A stretch of 54,661 bases of DNA from Limnobaculum eriocheiris (GTDB lineage: Bacteria; Pseudomonadota; Gammaproteobacteria; Enterobacterales; Enterobacteriaceae): positions 1 through 54,661 of the forward strand of contig NZ_JAJNAG010000022.1 of the NCBI RefSeq assembly GCF_021010575.1, written 5' to 3'. Positions 40,086-49,727 of the stretch are shown one piece after another (positions within the stretch are counted from its first letter, which is position 1; each line of letters opens with the position of its first letter). The translations under genes and the position numbers were made by a program. The notes under the pieces are model-generated. The model ran no database searches, had not been told where the DNA came from, and worked only from the letters and a program-made list of their open reading frames with translations.

Positions 40086-40712
40086 TCAAATATGCAGGGC
40101 GCGTACCACCATAAAATGTCCCAGAAAATAGCCAACGGCAATAACGGCATTAGCCGCCTGAAAAGGTGTGCGATAGCGGTTGATTAGCCAAATAGTCGTG
40201 GCTATCAGCAGTAACAGGCTGCCGATAAGCTGACTAAAACTCATATCATTAGTTTGGGTGAGGTAGCCTTCGATCGATGTCCAAACCATCAGCAGGGTGA
40301 TAAACAGATAGGTCACCGCTGGCCAGCGCATATCCTCCAGCCTATTCCAGAGTAATAAACCCATTGCCATTCCAACCACCAGTAACATGACGATCGGCGG
40401 CCAGTAAAAGCTGGGGGTCAATGGGTTAATAAAATAGAGGGTATACAGCAGGCGGGAGATAAACAGTGCTCCTATGGCGTAGAGCATTTTATCTTTTTGA
40501 ATCATTTGAAGAATATCAGAGAGCAGGCTGGCCAGTAGGCCAAACAGAATCAGATAGCTGAGCGTGGTTATTTCTGGCGCCTGCCATGCCCAGAGTAGCA
40601 TCAACAACATAGTGACGGGTTTGAACACCCAACGTTGCCATACGGGACCACGGTAAGCGGCGTCAATATAGATCCAGCCGGAGAAGATCACTGCTAAAAA
40701 TGGCCAACTCAT
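40086..40712 (-). CDS. yhhN: YhhN/TMEM86 family membrane protein
   Basis: The protein has 208 residues, the same as E. coli YhhN, with about seven or eight hydrophobic helices and little else. The family includes mammalian lysoplasmalogenase TMEM86; the bacterial role is not established. It lies between tusA and yhhL-rsmD, as in E. coli, with an additional DUF1820 gene inserted. Confidence 0.9.
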   Translation of the reverse strand: MSWPFLAVIFSGWIYIDAAYRGPVWQRWVFKPVTMLLMLLWAWQAPEITTLSYLILFGLLASLLSDILQMIQKDKMLYAIGALFISRLLYTLYFINPLTPSFYWPPIVMLLVVGMAMGLLLWNRLEDMRWPAVTYLFITLLMVWTSIEGYLTQTNDMSFSQLIGSLLLLIATTIWLINRYRTPFQAANAVIAVGYFLGHFMVVRALHI

Positions 40713-40901
40713 CGCTTATCCTTCGATTATTTTTTGCCAGAATGCATTGGTCGCATTCTTTATGAGGTTATGTTAGCGTTCTGATTCGAACGTGATTGAA
40801 AAGAAAATAGCCATTTTTTATTGTAGTCGATAAACGTTACCTCACGATCGTTAAGGCACCTTTTAGCGCGCACAGTGATTGTCCGGGAGATAAATGAGTC
40901 T

Positions 40902-41225
40902 ATGAATAACCATGAGCAGCCGTTGTATCGGATCCAGTTTATGAATAACGGTAAAAATTATCAGATTTATGTTCGTGAACTAAATCAAAGTGTGATTTTT
41001 GGGTTTATTGAGGTTGGTGATTTTGTTTTTGACAGCCAGAGTTCGCTGTTGGTTGACCCTAGCGAAGAGAAGTTAAAAACTGAATTCAGCGGTGTGGCCC
41101 GTAGCTATATTCCAATGCACGCGGTGATCCGCATCGACTCGGTACTCACTCAGGGAAGTGCGCGCATTTCTGAGTTGGGTAATAACGTAATGACTTTTCC
41201 CTACTTCCCTGACCGAAAAAGCTGA
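40902..41225 (+). CDS. DUF1820 family protein
   Basis: About 107 residues. The core YRIQFMNNGKNYQIYVRELNQS, GFIEVGDFVFD, DPSEEKLKTEF and IPMHAVIRID is that of the DUF1820 family found widely in gammaproteobacteria; function unknown. The start is ambiguous: ATG 40902 is twelve bases after GGGAG, while GTG 40875 would precede that site. I take 40902. It is a small soluble protein, convergent with yhhL. In E. coli K-12 this slot between yhhN and yhhL is occupied by yhhM, which this is not. Confidence 0.8.
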   Translation: MNNHEQPLYRIQFMNNGKNYQIYVRELNQSVIFGFIEVGDFVFDSQSSLLVDPSEEKLKTEFSGVARSYIPMHAVIRIDSVLTQGSARISELGNNVMTFPYFPDRKS

Positions 41226-41247
41226 GGGTGATGTATGGCAGTAGAAA

Positions 41248-41526
41248 CTATTTCTTGCTGTTCTTCTGTTGCCAGGCCAGCAATTCAAATACGCCAAAGA
41301 CGAAAATAGTGAACTCCTGCCAGCCCTTGAGTTTTGGACCATCTTTAGGCAGCGTAGATTTTAACATTATCAGCTGTAACCCATGCATAAAGAACATAAA
41401 TACCATAGCCACATGCATAAAGTATTTTAGCGGGCTGGGGAAAGGCTGAAACAGGTTTAACAGTAAGATCCCCCATACCCCCAGCATAAGCAGGCGGCCC
41501 AGATGGATAAAGAGTTGTTTAATCAT
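41248..41526 (-). CDS. yhhL: DUF1145 family membrane protein YhhL
   Basis: This 92-residue protein has two or three hydrophobic segments and close similarity to E. coli YhhL (MWGILLLNL region, LKSTLPKDGP, FGVFELL). It overlaps rsmD by four bases (ATGA), so it is translationally coupled. Function unknown. Confidence 0.9.
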   Translation of the reverse strand: MIKQLFIHLGRLLMLGVWGILLLNLFQPFPSPLKYFMHVAMVFMFFMHGLQLIMLKSTLPKDGPKLKGWQEFTIFVFGVFELLAWQQKNSKK

Positions 41527-42134
41527 TCTTCATTTCCTGCGGTTTCATTGAAGGATGGAGAGCGACGAATATATAGCCGATAGGCCACCTGTCCGGCGGT
41601 TTTTTCACGATGCAAATGCCAGTTAGTTGGGGTATCGCTCACCGCGTGCTCAGTTTCAGCCTCTACATAAATCCAGGCTTCGTCCGCCAGCCAGCCCTGC
41701 TGCTCCAGTAACATAAAGGTTTCAGCCAGTAAATTCTGGCGAAAGGGCGGATCGAGAAATACCACATCAAAGGGTGTACCCGCCTGAGCCAGCCACTGAA
41801 GGGCATTGGTGTGGATCACCTGACCTTTATCGGAACTTAGCCGTTGCAGGTTTTGCTGTAACTGTTGGGCAATCGATTTTTCTGACTCCAGCAGTACCGT
41901 TTTTCCTGCATAGCGAGAGAGCGCCTCAAACCCTAATGCGCCGCTGCCGGCAAAACAGTCGAGGCACCGTGCTTCATTCAGTACCGGAGCCAGCCAGTTA
42001 AACAGCGTTTCCCGAACCCGATCGGTAGTGGGGCGTAACCCAGGGCTATCAGGCACAGGCAGTTTTCTACCTCGCCATTGGCCTCCGATGATTCGTATCT
42101 GTCCAGTTTTTTGCGGCTGTGGTTTCTTACTCAT
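41523..42134 (-). CDS. rsmD: 16S rRNA (guanine966-N2)-methyltransferase RsmD
   Basis: The 203-residue enzyme (E. coli 198) methylates G966 of 16S rRNA. S-adenosylmethionine-binding motif DCFAGSGALGFEALSR and catalytic DPPF are seen, after the family start IRIIGGQWRGRKLPV. In E. coli rsmD is next to ftsY on the opposite strand; here an inserted ydeE-eamA pair separates them. Confidence 0.95.
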   Translation of the reverse strand: MSKKPQPQKTGQIRIIGGQWRGRKLPVPDSPGLRPTTDRVRETLFNWLAPVLNEARCLDCFAGSGALGFEALSRYAGKTVLLESEKSIAQQLQQNLQRLSSDKGQVIHTNALQWLAQAGTPFDVVFLDPPFRQNLLAETFMLLEQQGWLADEAWIYVEAETEHAVSDTPTNWHLHREKTAGQVAYRLYIRRSPSFNETAGNEE

Positions 42135-42258
42135 ACGCTCTGCTATTGGCTGACGGTGACGGATTATTCTGCGGCCATTATAGCGATAGCCTGTGATATT
42201 TAGAAATGCACATTATTTTCGCCCGTTCTACGCAGGTTGATGGATATCCGAGAGTTTG

Positions 42259-43452
42259 TTATGCACGACTCCCCGGTTTAACCTGCATTCCACGCAGCAT
42301 AGCCAACCAGGCCAGTACGATTCCTGCAATCAGAATAATAAACAGTGACCAGTGTGCCAGAGTGGTGAGAATGACGCCGGTTGCCAGTGGATTGGCAGCC
42401 GCCCCCAGCCAGGCCAGTGATTGGGCAGAAAAATAGCTGGCTTTCATACCCGGTGGGGCGATGTTGTCGACTAACATATATTCGCCGGGGGCATAAATAA
42501 GTTCCCCAAAGGTAAAAATCGCTGCCGCAAGCCCCCAGAAGAACAGATTGTTACCCGCATACATAAAGCCCAACAGGCCAAGAACAAAGCAGAGAGTTCC
42601 TATGGTCATTAAAGGGCGAATGTTAGATTCGGATAGTCGGCGGCCAATGATATATTGCAGGGTGACCACGACGATGGCATTTACCGGCAAAACAACGGCC
42701 ACCACTTTTTCGGCAAAATCACCGTCGGCGACCACCAGAACATATTGAGAAATGCAGGCGGCGAAGGAGCGGCTGACAAATGCTGCCAGTATGCCGGAAA
42801 GAGTAAACCAGAGTAGCGCTCTGTCGCGTAATAATACGGAAGGAGACCAGGCAATGCTGCTCTCTGAGCTTATATCAATACGAACTCGTTCAACATAGCG
42901 TTGGATAAAGACCAGTGGAAACGCTGCACAACAAGCCGCCAGCCAGAATGGCATATTGATGCTGTACATCACTAACAGCGTGCCTAATGGCGGGCCAACG
43001 GCCCAGCCGATATTCAGAAAGGTATAGTTGAGTGAAAAGATTTTGGCTTTTTCACCGGGGCCAAGCACATCGGCAAAATAAGCTTTCAGGACGGTAGAAA
43101 AAACCGAGTAGGCACAGTTAATAAGCGCAAAGTAAAAGACCACCAGTTCGACTTTATCCACCAGCGGAATGGCAATAAAGCTACCGATAAATGCCAGAAT
43201 AGACCACAGCATGTAGTTCTTTTTATCGAACTTATCGGCCAGAATGCCAAAGCCAAGGCTGAATACTACGCCAACAGATAGCGCAATGGTCATTGCCAGA
43301 CCGATTTCATCAACCGGCATGGCGAAACGCCGTGTCAGATAGATGGTCATAAAGGGTAACGTAGCGCCACGACCAATGGTTAGCAGCAGTGATGATGCCA
43401 GTAAGGCAATGGTCGATCGCGTAGTGGTTGAGAATAATTTTCTGCCGGGCAT
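42259..43452 (-). CDS. ydeE: MFS efflux transporter YdeE
   Basis: This 397-residue, twelve-helix major-facilitator protein closely follows E. coli YdeE (395), a dipeptide exporter: ALLASSLLLTIGRGATLPFMTIYL, GILADKFDKK and the ISQYV-ADGDFAEKVVAV segment. I start at ATG 43452 (MPGRKLF); an in-frame TTG at 43503 would add 17 residues and has no ribosome site. It is divergent from eamA, its E. coli neighbour too, although the pair there lies in the mar region. Confidence 0.9.
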   Translation of the reverse strand: MPGRKLFSTTTRSTIALLASSLLLTIGRGATLPFMTIYLTRRFAMPVDEIGLAMTIALSVGVVFSLGFGILADKFDKKNYMLWSILAFIGSFIAIPLVDKVELVVFYFALINCAYSVFSTVLKAYFADVLGPGEKAKIFSLNYTFLNIGWAVGPPLGTLLVMYSINMPFWLAACCAAFPLVFIQRYVERVRIDISSESSIAWSPSVLLRDRALLWFTLSGILAAFVSRSFAACISQYVLVVADGDFAEKVVAVVLPVNAIVVVTLQYIIGRRLSESNIRPLMTIGTLCFVLGLLGFMYAGNNLFFWGLAAAIFTFGELIYAPGEYMLVDNIAPPGMKASYFSAQSLAWLGAAANPLATGVILTTLAHWSLFIILIAGIVLAWLAMLRGMQVKPGSRA

Positions 43453-43632
43453 ATCGCTAATTATCTGTTTTATTAGTGAGTCAGAGATATCACGCTGTGA
43501 CAAAGTTGTATAGCAGGTTACATATCATACTGTGCTTTTTACTTCCCACATTGATGAATGACCTTTCCCACCAGTGACTTTTTGGTTAACGTGGTTTCTT
43601 TTATCTAAATAGAATAGTGCATGGGGAAGGGT

Positions 43633-44532
43633 ATGACACGCAAAGATGGACTGCTGGCGCTGTTGGTTGTGGTGGTGTGGGGGTTTAACTTTGTGGTGAT
43701 TAAAATGGGTCTCCACAATATGCCCCCGCTCTTGCTGGCAGGGTTACGTTTTATGCTGGTGGCCTTTCCTGCGCTGCTATTTGTTGCGCGTCCAAAGATA
43801 CCGTTTCGGTTGCTGCTGGGCTATGGGCTGGCTATCAGCTTTGGCCAGTTTGCCTTTCTGTTTAGCGCCATCAAGTTTGGTATGCCTGCCGGTCTGGCAT
43901 CACTGGTGCTGCAATCCCAGGCATTTTTTACCATTATCATTGCCGCTTCCGTATTTAATGAACGTTTACAGGCTAAACAGTTTGCCGGCATTGCCTTAGC
44001 AATCGTGGGTGTGCTGGTATTGGTGGAAGCAAGCCTCAATGGTCAGGATGTGACTATGTTAGGTTTTATGTTAACGCTGGCTGCTGCTTTCTGCTGGGCC
44101 AGCGGCAATATTTTTAATAAATTGATTATGCAACATGAAGCACGACCGGCAGTGATGTCGCTGGTAGTGTGGAGTGCACTGATCCCGATTATTCCTTTCT
44201 TGCTGGCATCGGCTTTGTTTGAAGGTTCGCAGTTGATGCTACAGAGCCTGATTGAGATTGATACCATCACCATTTTATCGCTGGTTTATCTGGCATTTGT
44301 GGCGACCATTATTGGTTATGGTATTTGGGGGGCTTTGCTTGGGCGTTACGAAACCTGGCGAATTGCTCCACTCTCCCTTTTGGTGCCGGTGGTAGGCATG
44401 GCAAGTTCCACATTGCTGCTGGGGGAAACGCTAACGCTATTACAACTTCTGGGCGCATTGTTAATTATGGCGGGGCTGTATATTAATGTTTTTGGGTTGC
44501 GCGTTTGGCGAAGAAAATTGATTAAAGGATAA
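43633..44532 (+). CDS. eamA: Cysteine/O-acetylserine exporter EamA
   Basis: The start at ATG 43633 with GGAAGG upstream gives 299 residues, the same as E. coli EamA (YdeD). An in-frame ATG at 43621 overlaps that site. The ten-helix drug/metabolite transporter has two EamA repeats (about 5-130 and 145-285), with conserved VVVVWGFNFVVIKMGLHNMPPL and LGRYETWRIAPLSLLVPV. It exports cysteine-pathway metabolites. It lies between rsmD/ydeE and ftsY. Confidence 0.93.
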   Translation: MTRKDGLLALLVVVVWGFNFVVIKMGLHNMPPLLLAGLRFMLVAFPALLFVARPKIPFRLLLGYGLAISFGQFAFLFSAIKFGMPAGLASLVLQSQAFFTIIIAASVFNERLQAKQFAGIALAIVGVLVLVEASLNGQDVTMLGFMLTLAAAFCWASGNIFNKLIMQHEARPAVMSLVVWSALIPIIPFLLASALFEGSQLMLQSLIEIDTITILSLVYLAFVATIIGYGIWGALLGRYETWRIAPLSLLVPVVGMASSTLLLGETLTLLQLLGALLIMAGLYINVFGLRVWRRKLIKG

Positions 44533-44709
44533 AATTGAGCCATTACCGGGTAGCCCGGCGTGATTTTGTCTGATGGAATGTTAAAATGCACCGCTATTGC
44601 AACAGCGGGTAAATCGGATAGTGAATTGATATCTATCGTTACCTGATGAGTGTTAAACTTAATTGAATTGTAGCGTGCGTGATACTAGGGTGGAGGTTGT
44701 TTTTACAAC

Positions 44710-46194
44710 ATGGCAAAAGATAAAAAGCGCGGTTTATTTTCCTGGTTAGGCTTTAATCGTCAGGACGAAGAGTCTAAGCAAGATGATGAATTACAACAAG
44801 ATACAGAACAGCGCGGTCCGCAAGAACCGGATGCCGCTAGCCCGTCTGATGATTCATTCACCACCATTGATAAAATCGATGAACTGAAACAGGCGCCACC
44901 TTCAGAGGTGACGCCGGATCTGAATCTGTCGCAAACCGCAGAATCTGATGCAACACCACCGGTTTATGATAGTGCGCTGACTCCGCTTGTGGAGCCGCAG
45001 GAAGAGGAATTTCAGATCGCCGGTGAGTCTGCCAGTGAAGAACCATTCACCGCAACGGATGATGAAGTAGAGCAAGCGCTGACTGCAAATGCCGTCGAAG
45101 CGTTTGAAGATACCGACGTTGTCGATGAACCTGAACTTTCCCATGCTGAACTGGATGAGGAAATTGAACGGGCGTTACTGGCTGAATCCGATCGAATCGA
45201 TGCTGAAGATCCGGAACAAATTCTGGAACAGTTAGAAGAAGAACAGCTTCAACAAGAGCAGGAAAGGCCAACCAAAGAGGGCTTTTTCGCCCGTCTGAAA
45301 CGCAGTTTGTTAAAAACCAAACAAAATCTGGGTTCCGGCTTTATCAGCCTGTTCCGCGGTAAGCGTATTGATGATGAGCTGTTTGAAGAGTTGGAGGAAC
45401 AGCTGCTGATTGCCGATGTGGGTGTTACCACCACCAGTAAAATTATTCAGTCTCTCACTGAACACGCCAGCCGTCGCGATCTGAAAGATGCCGAAGCGTT
45501 GTACGGTAAGCTGAAAGAAGAAATGGCCGATATTCTGAAAAACGTTGAGCAGCCGCTGGACGTTACGGCCCATAAACCATTTGTGATTTTGATGGTGGGC
45601 GTGAATGGCGTCGGAAAAACCACCACCATTGGTAAACTGGCTCGTCAGTTCCAGGATCAGGGTAAATCCGTGATGTTGGCCGCCGGTGATACTTTCCGTG
45701 CTGCCGCCGTTGAGCAATTGCAGGTATGGGGTACTCGCAATAAGATCCCGGTAGTGGCACAGCATACCGGAGCAGATTCCGCATCGGTGATTTTTGACGC
45801 CATTCAGGCGGCACAATCCCGGGGTATTGATGTGTTGATCGCCGATACCGCAGGTCGTTTGCAAAATAAATCTCACCTGATGGAAGAGTTGAAAAAAATT
45901 GTGCGGGTGATGAAAAAACTGGATGAAAATGCCCCTCACGAAATTATGCTGACCATTGATGCCAGTACCGGTCAGAATGCCATCAGCCAGACAAAAATGT
46001 TTGATGAAGCCATTGGTCTAACCGGTATCACTCTGACCAAGCTGGATGGAACGGCGAAAGGTGGGGTGATTTTCTCTGTGGCTGACCAGTTTGGAATTCC
46101 TATTCGCTATATCGGCGTAGGGGAAGGTATTGAAGATTTACGGCCTTTCCAGGCCAACGATTTTATAGAGGCGCTTTTCGCCCGAGAGGACTGA
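44710..46194 (+). CDS. ftsY: Signal recognition particle receptor FtsY
   Basis: The 494-residue GTPase (E. coli 497) receives SRP-ribosome complexes at the membrane. The N-terminal A domain (about 1-190) is acidic and Gln/Glu rich; the NG domain follows with KTKQNLGSGF, G1 GVNGVGKTTT, DTFRAAAVEQL, DTAGRLQNK and TKLDGTAKGG. It heads ftsY-ftsE-ftsX with four bases to ftsE. The first ribosome site is GGTGGAGG. Confidence 0.98.
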   Translation: MAKDKKRGLFSWLGFNRQDEESKQDDELQQDTEQRGPQEPDAASPSDDSFTTIDKIDELKQAPPSEVTPDLNLSQTAESDATPPVYDSALTPLVEPQEEEFQIAGESASEEPFTATDDEVEQALTANAVEAFEDTDVVDEPELSHAELDEEIERALLAESDRIDAEDPEQILEQLEEEQLQQEQERPTKEGFFARLKRSLLKTKQNLGSGFISLFRGKRIDDELFEELEEQLLIADVGVTTTSKIIQSLTEHASRRDLKDAEALYGKLKEEMADILKNVEQPLDVTAHKPFVILMVGVNGVGKTTTIGKLARQFQDQGKSVMLAAGDTFRAAAVEQLQVWGTRNKIPVVAQHTGADSASVIFDAIQAAQSRGIDVLIADTAGRLQNKSHLMEELKKIVRVMKKLDENAPHEIMLTIDASTGQNAISQTKMFDEAIGLTGITLTKLDGTAKGGVIFSVADQFGIPIRYIGVGEGIEDLRPFQANDFIEALFARED

Positions 46195-46198
46195 AACG

Positions 46199-46873
46199 AT
46201 GATTCGTTTTGAGCAAGTCAGTAAAGCCTATTTAGGCGGACAACAGGCGTTACAGGGAGTGAACTTCCATCTGCAGCAGGCTGAAATGGCTTTTTTAACC
46301 GGTCATTCCGGCGCAGGAAAGAGTACGCTACTCAAACTGATTTGTGGTATTGAACGCCCAAGCGCAGGGAACATCTGGTTTTCGGGTCATGACGTCAGTC
46401 GATTAAAATCCTCGGAAGTACCCTTCTTACGGCGCCAGATTGGTATGATCTTTCAGGATCATAACTTGCTGGCGGATCGCACGGTGTACGATAACGTTGC
46501 GCTTCCGTTGATTATCAGTGGCAGCAGCCCGGAAGAGATCCGCCGTCGTGCTTCTGCTGCGCTGGATAAAGTCGGTTTGTTAGATAAGGCTAAGTGTTTC
46601 CCGATACAACTTTCCGGCGGTGAACAGCAGCGCGTTGGTATTGCTCGTGCGGTGGTGAATAAACCTGCCGTACTGTTGGCCGATGAACCAACGGGAAATC
46701 TGGACGATGAATTATCGGCGGGTATCCTGCGCCTGTTTGAAGAATTTAATCGTGCAGGTGTGACAGTCTTGATGGCAACTCACGATACCGGACTGATTTC
46801 CAGCCGCTCCTATCGGATATTAACGCTGAGTCATGGGCGTCTGAGTGGAGGAGATAGCTATGCGGGGGAGTAA
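46199..46873 (+). CDS. ftsE: Cell division ATP-binding protein FtsE
   Basis: The 224-residue ABC ATPase has Walker [10 protein letters not shown], signature LSGGEQQRV, Walker [13 protein letters not shown]. With FtsX it acts at the divisome to control peptidoglycan hydrolases through EnvC. The start follows ftsY by four bases; its end overlaps ftsX by 14 bases. Confidence 0.98.
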   Translation: MIRFEQVSKAYLGGQQALQGVNFHLQQAEMAFLTGHSGAGKSTLLKLICGIERPSAGNIWFSGHDVSRLKSSEVPFLRRQIGMIFQDHNLLADRTVYDNVALPLIISGSSPEEIRRRASAALDKVGLLDKAKCFPIQLSGGEQQRVGIARAVVNKPAVLLADEPTGNLDDELSAGILRLFEEFNRAGVTVLMATHDTGLISSRSYRILTLSHGRLSGGDSYAGE

Positions 46874-47837
46874 AACATCGGTTAAAAAAGCTAAACCAGC
46901 GGCTAAGGCCCCAACTCGCAGTACCGGAGGATGGCGTGAACAGAGGCGTTATGCCTGGACTAATACCCTGGTTGATATGCTGCGCCAGCCGTTAGCGACT
47001 TTTATGACGGTGATGGTGATTGCCATTTCACTTACGTTACCGAGCCTGTGCTATCTGGTGTGGAAGAACGTAAATTACGCGGCATCACAATGGTATCCAA
47101 CACCGCAAATTACAGTGTATCTGGATAAAAAACTGAATGATAAAGCCGCCGATGAGGTTAGTACCCAAATTAAGGGGCTGGATGGCGTTGAAAGCATTAA
47201 CTATGTGTCGCGGGACAATGCTCTGAGTGAATTCCGTGAGTGGTCCGGATTTGGTTCGGCGCTGGATATGCTGAGTGATAATCCGTTACCGGCACTGGTT
47301 ATCGTCTCTCCAAAAGCGGATTTTCTTGGCTCTGAAGCATTAGTTAAGCTGCGGGACAACATCGGCCAGATTCAGGGTGTTTCCGAGGTGAAAACGGACG
47401 ATAGCTGGTTCTCTCGCTTATCTGCTCTGACGCATTTGGTGGGAAATATATCCGGAACCATTGCCATATTGATGATCGTAGCGGTGTTTCTGGTGATTGG
47501 TAATAGCGTGCGACTCAATATTTTCAGCCGACGGGATACCATCAGCATCATGAAATTGATTGGCGCCACCGACGGATTTATTCTGCGGCCCTTTTTGAAT
47601 GGTGGAATGCTACTGGGATTATTTGGCGCGGTGCTTTCGCTGATTATGTCGCAGGCACTGGTTTGGTCGTTGGATGCTTCAGTGGCAGAAACGGCAAAAG
47701 TTTTTGGAACACTCTTCTCAATCAATGGATTAAGTTGGGATGAAAGCCTGTTATTACTGGTGATCGCCGCCATGATTGGTTGGATTGCCGCCTGGTTGGC
47801 AACGGTAAGACATTTACGCCAATTTACACCAAGGTAG
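46860..47837 (+). CDS. ftsX: Cell division protein FtsX
   Basis: ATG 46860 is chosen because GGAGGAG (46847-46853) is ideally placed; a GTG at 46845 precedes that site. The 325-residue protein has a basic Lys/Pro N terminus, four membrane helices (about 50-72, 195-217, 245-270, 295-315) and a periplasmic loop for EnvC (about 75-190). E. coli FtsX is longer (352) because of its N-terminal tail. Confidence 0.96.
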   Translation: MRGSKTSVKKAKPAAKAPTRSTGGWREQRRYAWTNTLVDMLRQPLATFMTVMVIAISLTLPSLCYLVWKNVNYAASQWYPTPQITVYLDKKLNDKAADEVSTQIKGLDGVESINYVSRDNALSEFREWSGFGSALDMLSDNPLPALVIVSPKADFLGSEALVKLRDNIGQIQGVSEVKTDDSWFSRLSALTHLVGNISGTIAILMIVAVFLVIGNSVRLNIFSRRDTISIMKLIGATDGFILRPFLNGGMLLGLFGAVLSLIMSQALVWSLDASVAETAKVFGTLFSINGLSWDESLLLLVIAAMIGWIAAWLATVRHLRQFTPR

Positions 47838-48079
47838 TGAATTTTTGGTATACTAAGGGACGTTTGGTTCATTAATTGAACACCTTGAAGGCACTGCATT
47901 TGGTTTTGTGTTATCAACCATAGCGTCAAAGATTTATCCTTTGGTGGTGAACTTATGACTGAGATATTAGTCTAATTACCGGTTAAGCAATTGGTTGACC
48001 TTTATGCATCGATTGGATAGATCGTTAACGGTGCAGTTCAAAAGTACCAATATATTAGTTTCTCTATGAGAGGGTTTGA

Positions 48080-48937
48080 ATGACTAAAGAAATGCAAACT
48101 TTGGCCCTGGTTCCCCAAGGTAGTCTGGAGGCCTATATCAGGGCTGCCAATACCTATCCGATGTTAACAGCGGATGAAGAGCGTGAACTGGCTGAACGGC
48201 TGCATTACGACGGCGATCTGGCAGCTGCTAAAAAGCTGATTCTGTCCCATTTACGTTTCGTTGTTCACGTCGCTCGTAACTATTCAGGCTATGGCTTACC
48301 TCAGGCTGATTTAATTCAGGAAGGGAACATTGGTCTGATGAAAGCGGTTCGCCGTTTTAATCCGGAAGTGGGTGTCCGTCTGGTTTCTTTTGCGGTCCAC
48401 TGGATTAAGGCTGAAATTCACGAATACGTTCTGCGTAACTGGCGTATTGTGAAGGTCGCAACCACTAAAGCGCAGCGTAAGCTGTTCTTTAACCTGCGTA
48501 AGTCTAAACAGCGCTTAGGCTGGTTTAATCAGGATGAAGTAGAACTGGTTGCCCGTGAGTTAGGGGTTTCAAGTAAAGATGTGCTTGAAATGGAATCCCG
48601 CATGGCGGCTCAGGATATGGCTTTTGATATCTCTCCTGATGATGAAAATGAAAACAGCGTAGTTGCACCGGCCATGTTCCTGGAAGATAAAACGTCAGAT
48701 TTTGCTGAAAGCATTGAAGACGAAAACTGGGATAATGACGCCGCAGATAAACTGACTATGGCTCTGGACGGTTTAGATGAGCGCAGCCAGCATATTATCC
48801 GCGCCCGTTGGCTCAACAATGATGAGACCAAGGCAACCTTGCAGGAACTGGCGGATCGTTATGGTGTTTCTGCCGAGCGTGTGCGTCAGCTTGAAAAGAA
48901 CGCGATGAAAAAGCTTCGTGTGGCAATTGAGGCCTGA
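48080..48937 (+). CDS. rpoH: RNA polymerase heat-shock sigma factor RpoH (sigma-32)
   Basis: The 285-residue sigma factor (E. coli 284) has region 2 ([31 protein letters not shown]), the RpoH box QRKLFFNLR, and region 4 helix-turn-helix ([20 protein letters not shown]). It directs heat-shock chaperone and protease transcription. The 5' region from 47838 contains a TATACT box at 47849-47854; the start codon sits in the stretch known in E. coli to form a temperature-sensitive mRNA structure, which I have not folded. A terminator follows the gene. Confidence 0.98.
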   Translation: MTKEMQTLALVPQGSLEAYIRAANTYPMLTADEERELAERLHYDGDLAAAKKLILSHLRFVVHVARNYSGYGLPQADLIQEGNIGLMKAVRRFNPEVGVRLVSFAVHWIKAEIHEYVLRNWRIVKVATTKAQRKLFFNLRKSKQRLGWFNQDEVELVARELGVSSKDVLEMESRMAAQDMAFDISPDDENENSVVAPAMFLEDKTSDFAESIEDENWDNDAADKLTMALDGLDERSQHIIRARWLNNDETKATLQELADRYGVSAERVRQLEKNAMKKLRVAIEA

Positions 48938-48956
48938 TTAGGGCGATAGCAAATTG

Positions 48957-48987
48957 AAAAAGGTGGCTAAATGAAGCCACCTTTTTT
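48957..48987 (+). terminator. Terminator after rpoH
   Basis: Twelve-base stem AAAAAGGTGGCT / AGCCACCTTTTT with a six-base loop and a T run, 19 bases after the rpoH stop. Confidence 0.92.
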
Positions 48988-49097
48988 ATTGGTATCGTTC
49001 TCTGCTTACGTTTAATTGGCATTATTGAGCTGAATCCGGGAGAGAAAAATTATAAATTTTTGTCAGGGAAAGAGTAACGATAATCAAAAAAACTCGT

Positions 49098-49103
49098 TAT
49101 AAT
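49098..49103 (+). promoter_or_regulatory. TATAAT -10 candidate upstream of glpE
   Basis: Consensus TATAAT 33 bases before the glpE ATG. No good -35 at 16-18 bp; TTGTCA at 49060-49065 is too far. Promoter identity is therefore weak. Confidence 0.35.
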
Positions 49104-49135
49104 AGTTGAGTGTTTTACTATGGTATGGCGAGATT

Positions 49136-49459
49136 ATGGAACAGTTCAGTATTATCAGTGTAAGTGATGCCTTTTTACGCTTACAGCAGGGTGAAGCGGC
49201 GCTGGTCGATATTCGTGATGCGCAAAGTTTTCACTCAGGCCATGCTCCGGAAGCTATTCATCTGACGGATGCCAGCCTGAATCGCTTTATGCAGGAAACT
49301 GAATTTAGCCATCCGATTTTTGTTATGTGCTATCACGGCATTAGCAGCCGTGGTGCGGCACAGTATCTGGTTCATCAGGGCTTTGAACAGGTTTACAGTA
49401 TTGAAGGTGGTTTTGAGTCCTGGGCTCGTCACTATCCACAACAGGTAGTCGCTTCCTGA
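49136..49459 (+). CDS. glpE: Thiosulfate sulfurtransferase GlpE
   Basis: This single-domain rhodanese transfers sulfur from thiosulfate to cyanide or thioredoxin in the cytoplasm. ATG 49136 (MEQFSIISV) gives 107 residues against 108 in E. coli; an in-frame start at 49106 adds an unmatched ten residues. Active Cys65 lies in [16 protein letters not shown]. It is the first gene of glpE-glpG-glpR. The link to glycerol-3-phosphate metabolism is by position only. Confidence 0.95.
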   Translation: MEQFSIISVSDAFLRLQQGEAALVDIRDAQSFHSGHAPEAIHLTDASLNRFMQETEFSHPIFVMCYHGISSRGAAQYLVHQGFEQVYSIEGGFESWARHYPQQVVAS

Positions 49460-49467
49460 TTTTGCAG

Positions 49468-49492
49468 ACAGGCTACAATCCCGGTAGCCTGT
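49468..49492 (+). terminator. Hairpin between glpE and glpG
   Basis: ACAGGCTAC / GTAGCCTGT (49468-49476, 49484-49492), nine perfect pairs nine bases past the glpE stop. The T tract is poor, so it may attenuate rather than end transcription. Confidence 0.5.
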
Positions 49493-49727
49493 TGCCAGAC
49501 TCCTTTTCGTTCCTGCGTTATACTCTCTTCTTCTGTCGGTGAAATTCCCGGCGTTATTATTGGTCAAAGCGCCAGCCTGTTAATATATCCCCTGATGATG
49601 TAGGGAATCTTGTGGTAAATTATGCATACACAAGCGTTAACCTATCGCCTCTGGCTCTGTTTATTATGGCAATGGATATTGATACGCTAAATTTTATCTA
49701 ATCTGGTTAATGATAGAGTGAGTCTGG

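Noticed and set aside
45310-45939. 209-codon minus-strand frame in ftsY
   Set aside because: Shadow of the conserved ftsY coding sequence, with no family signature.
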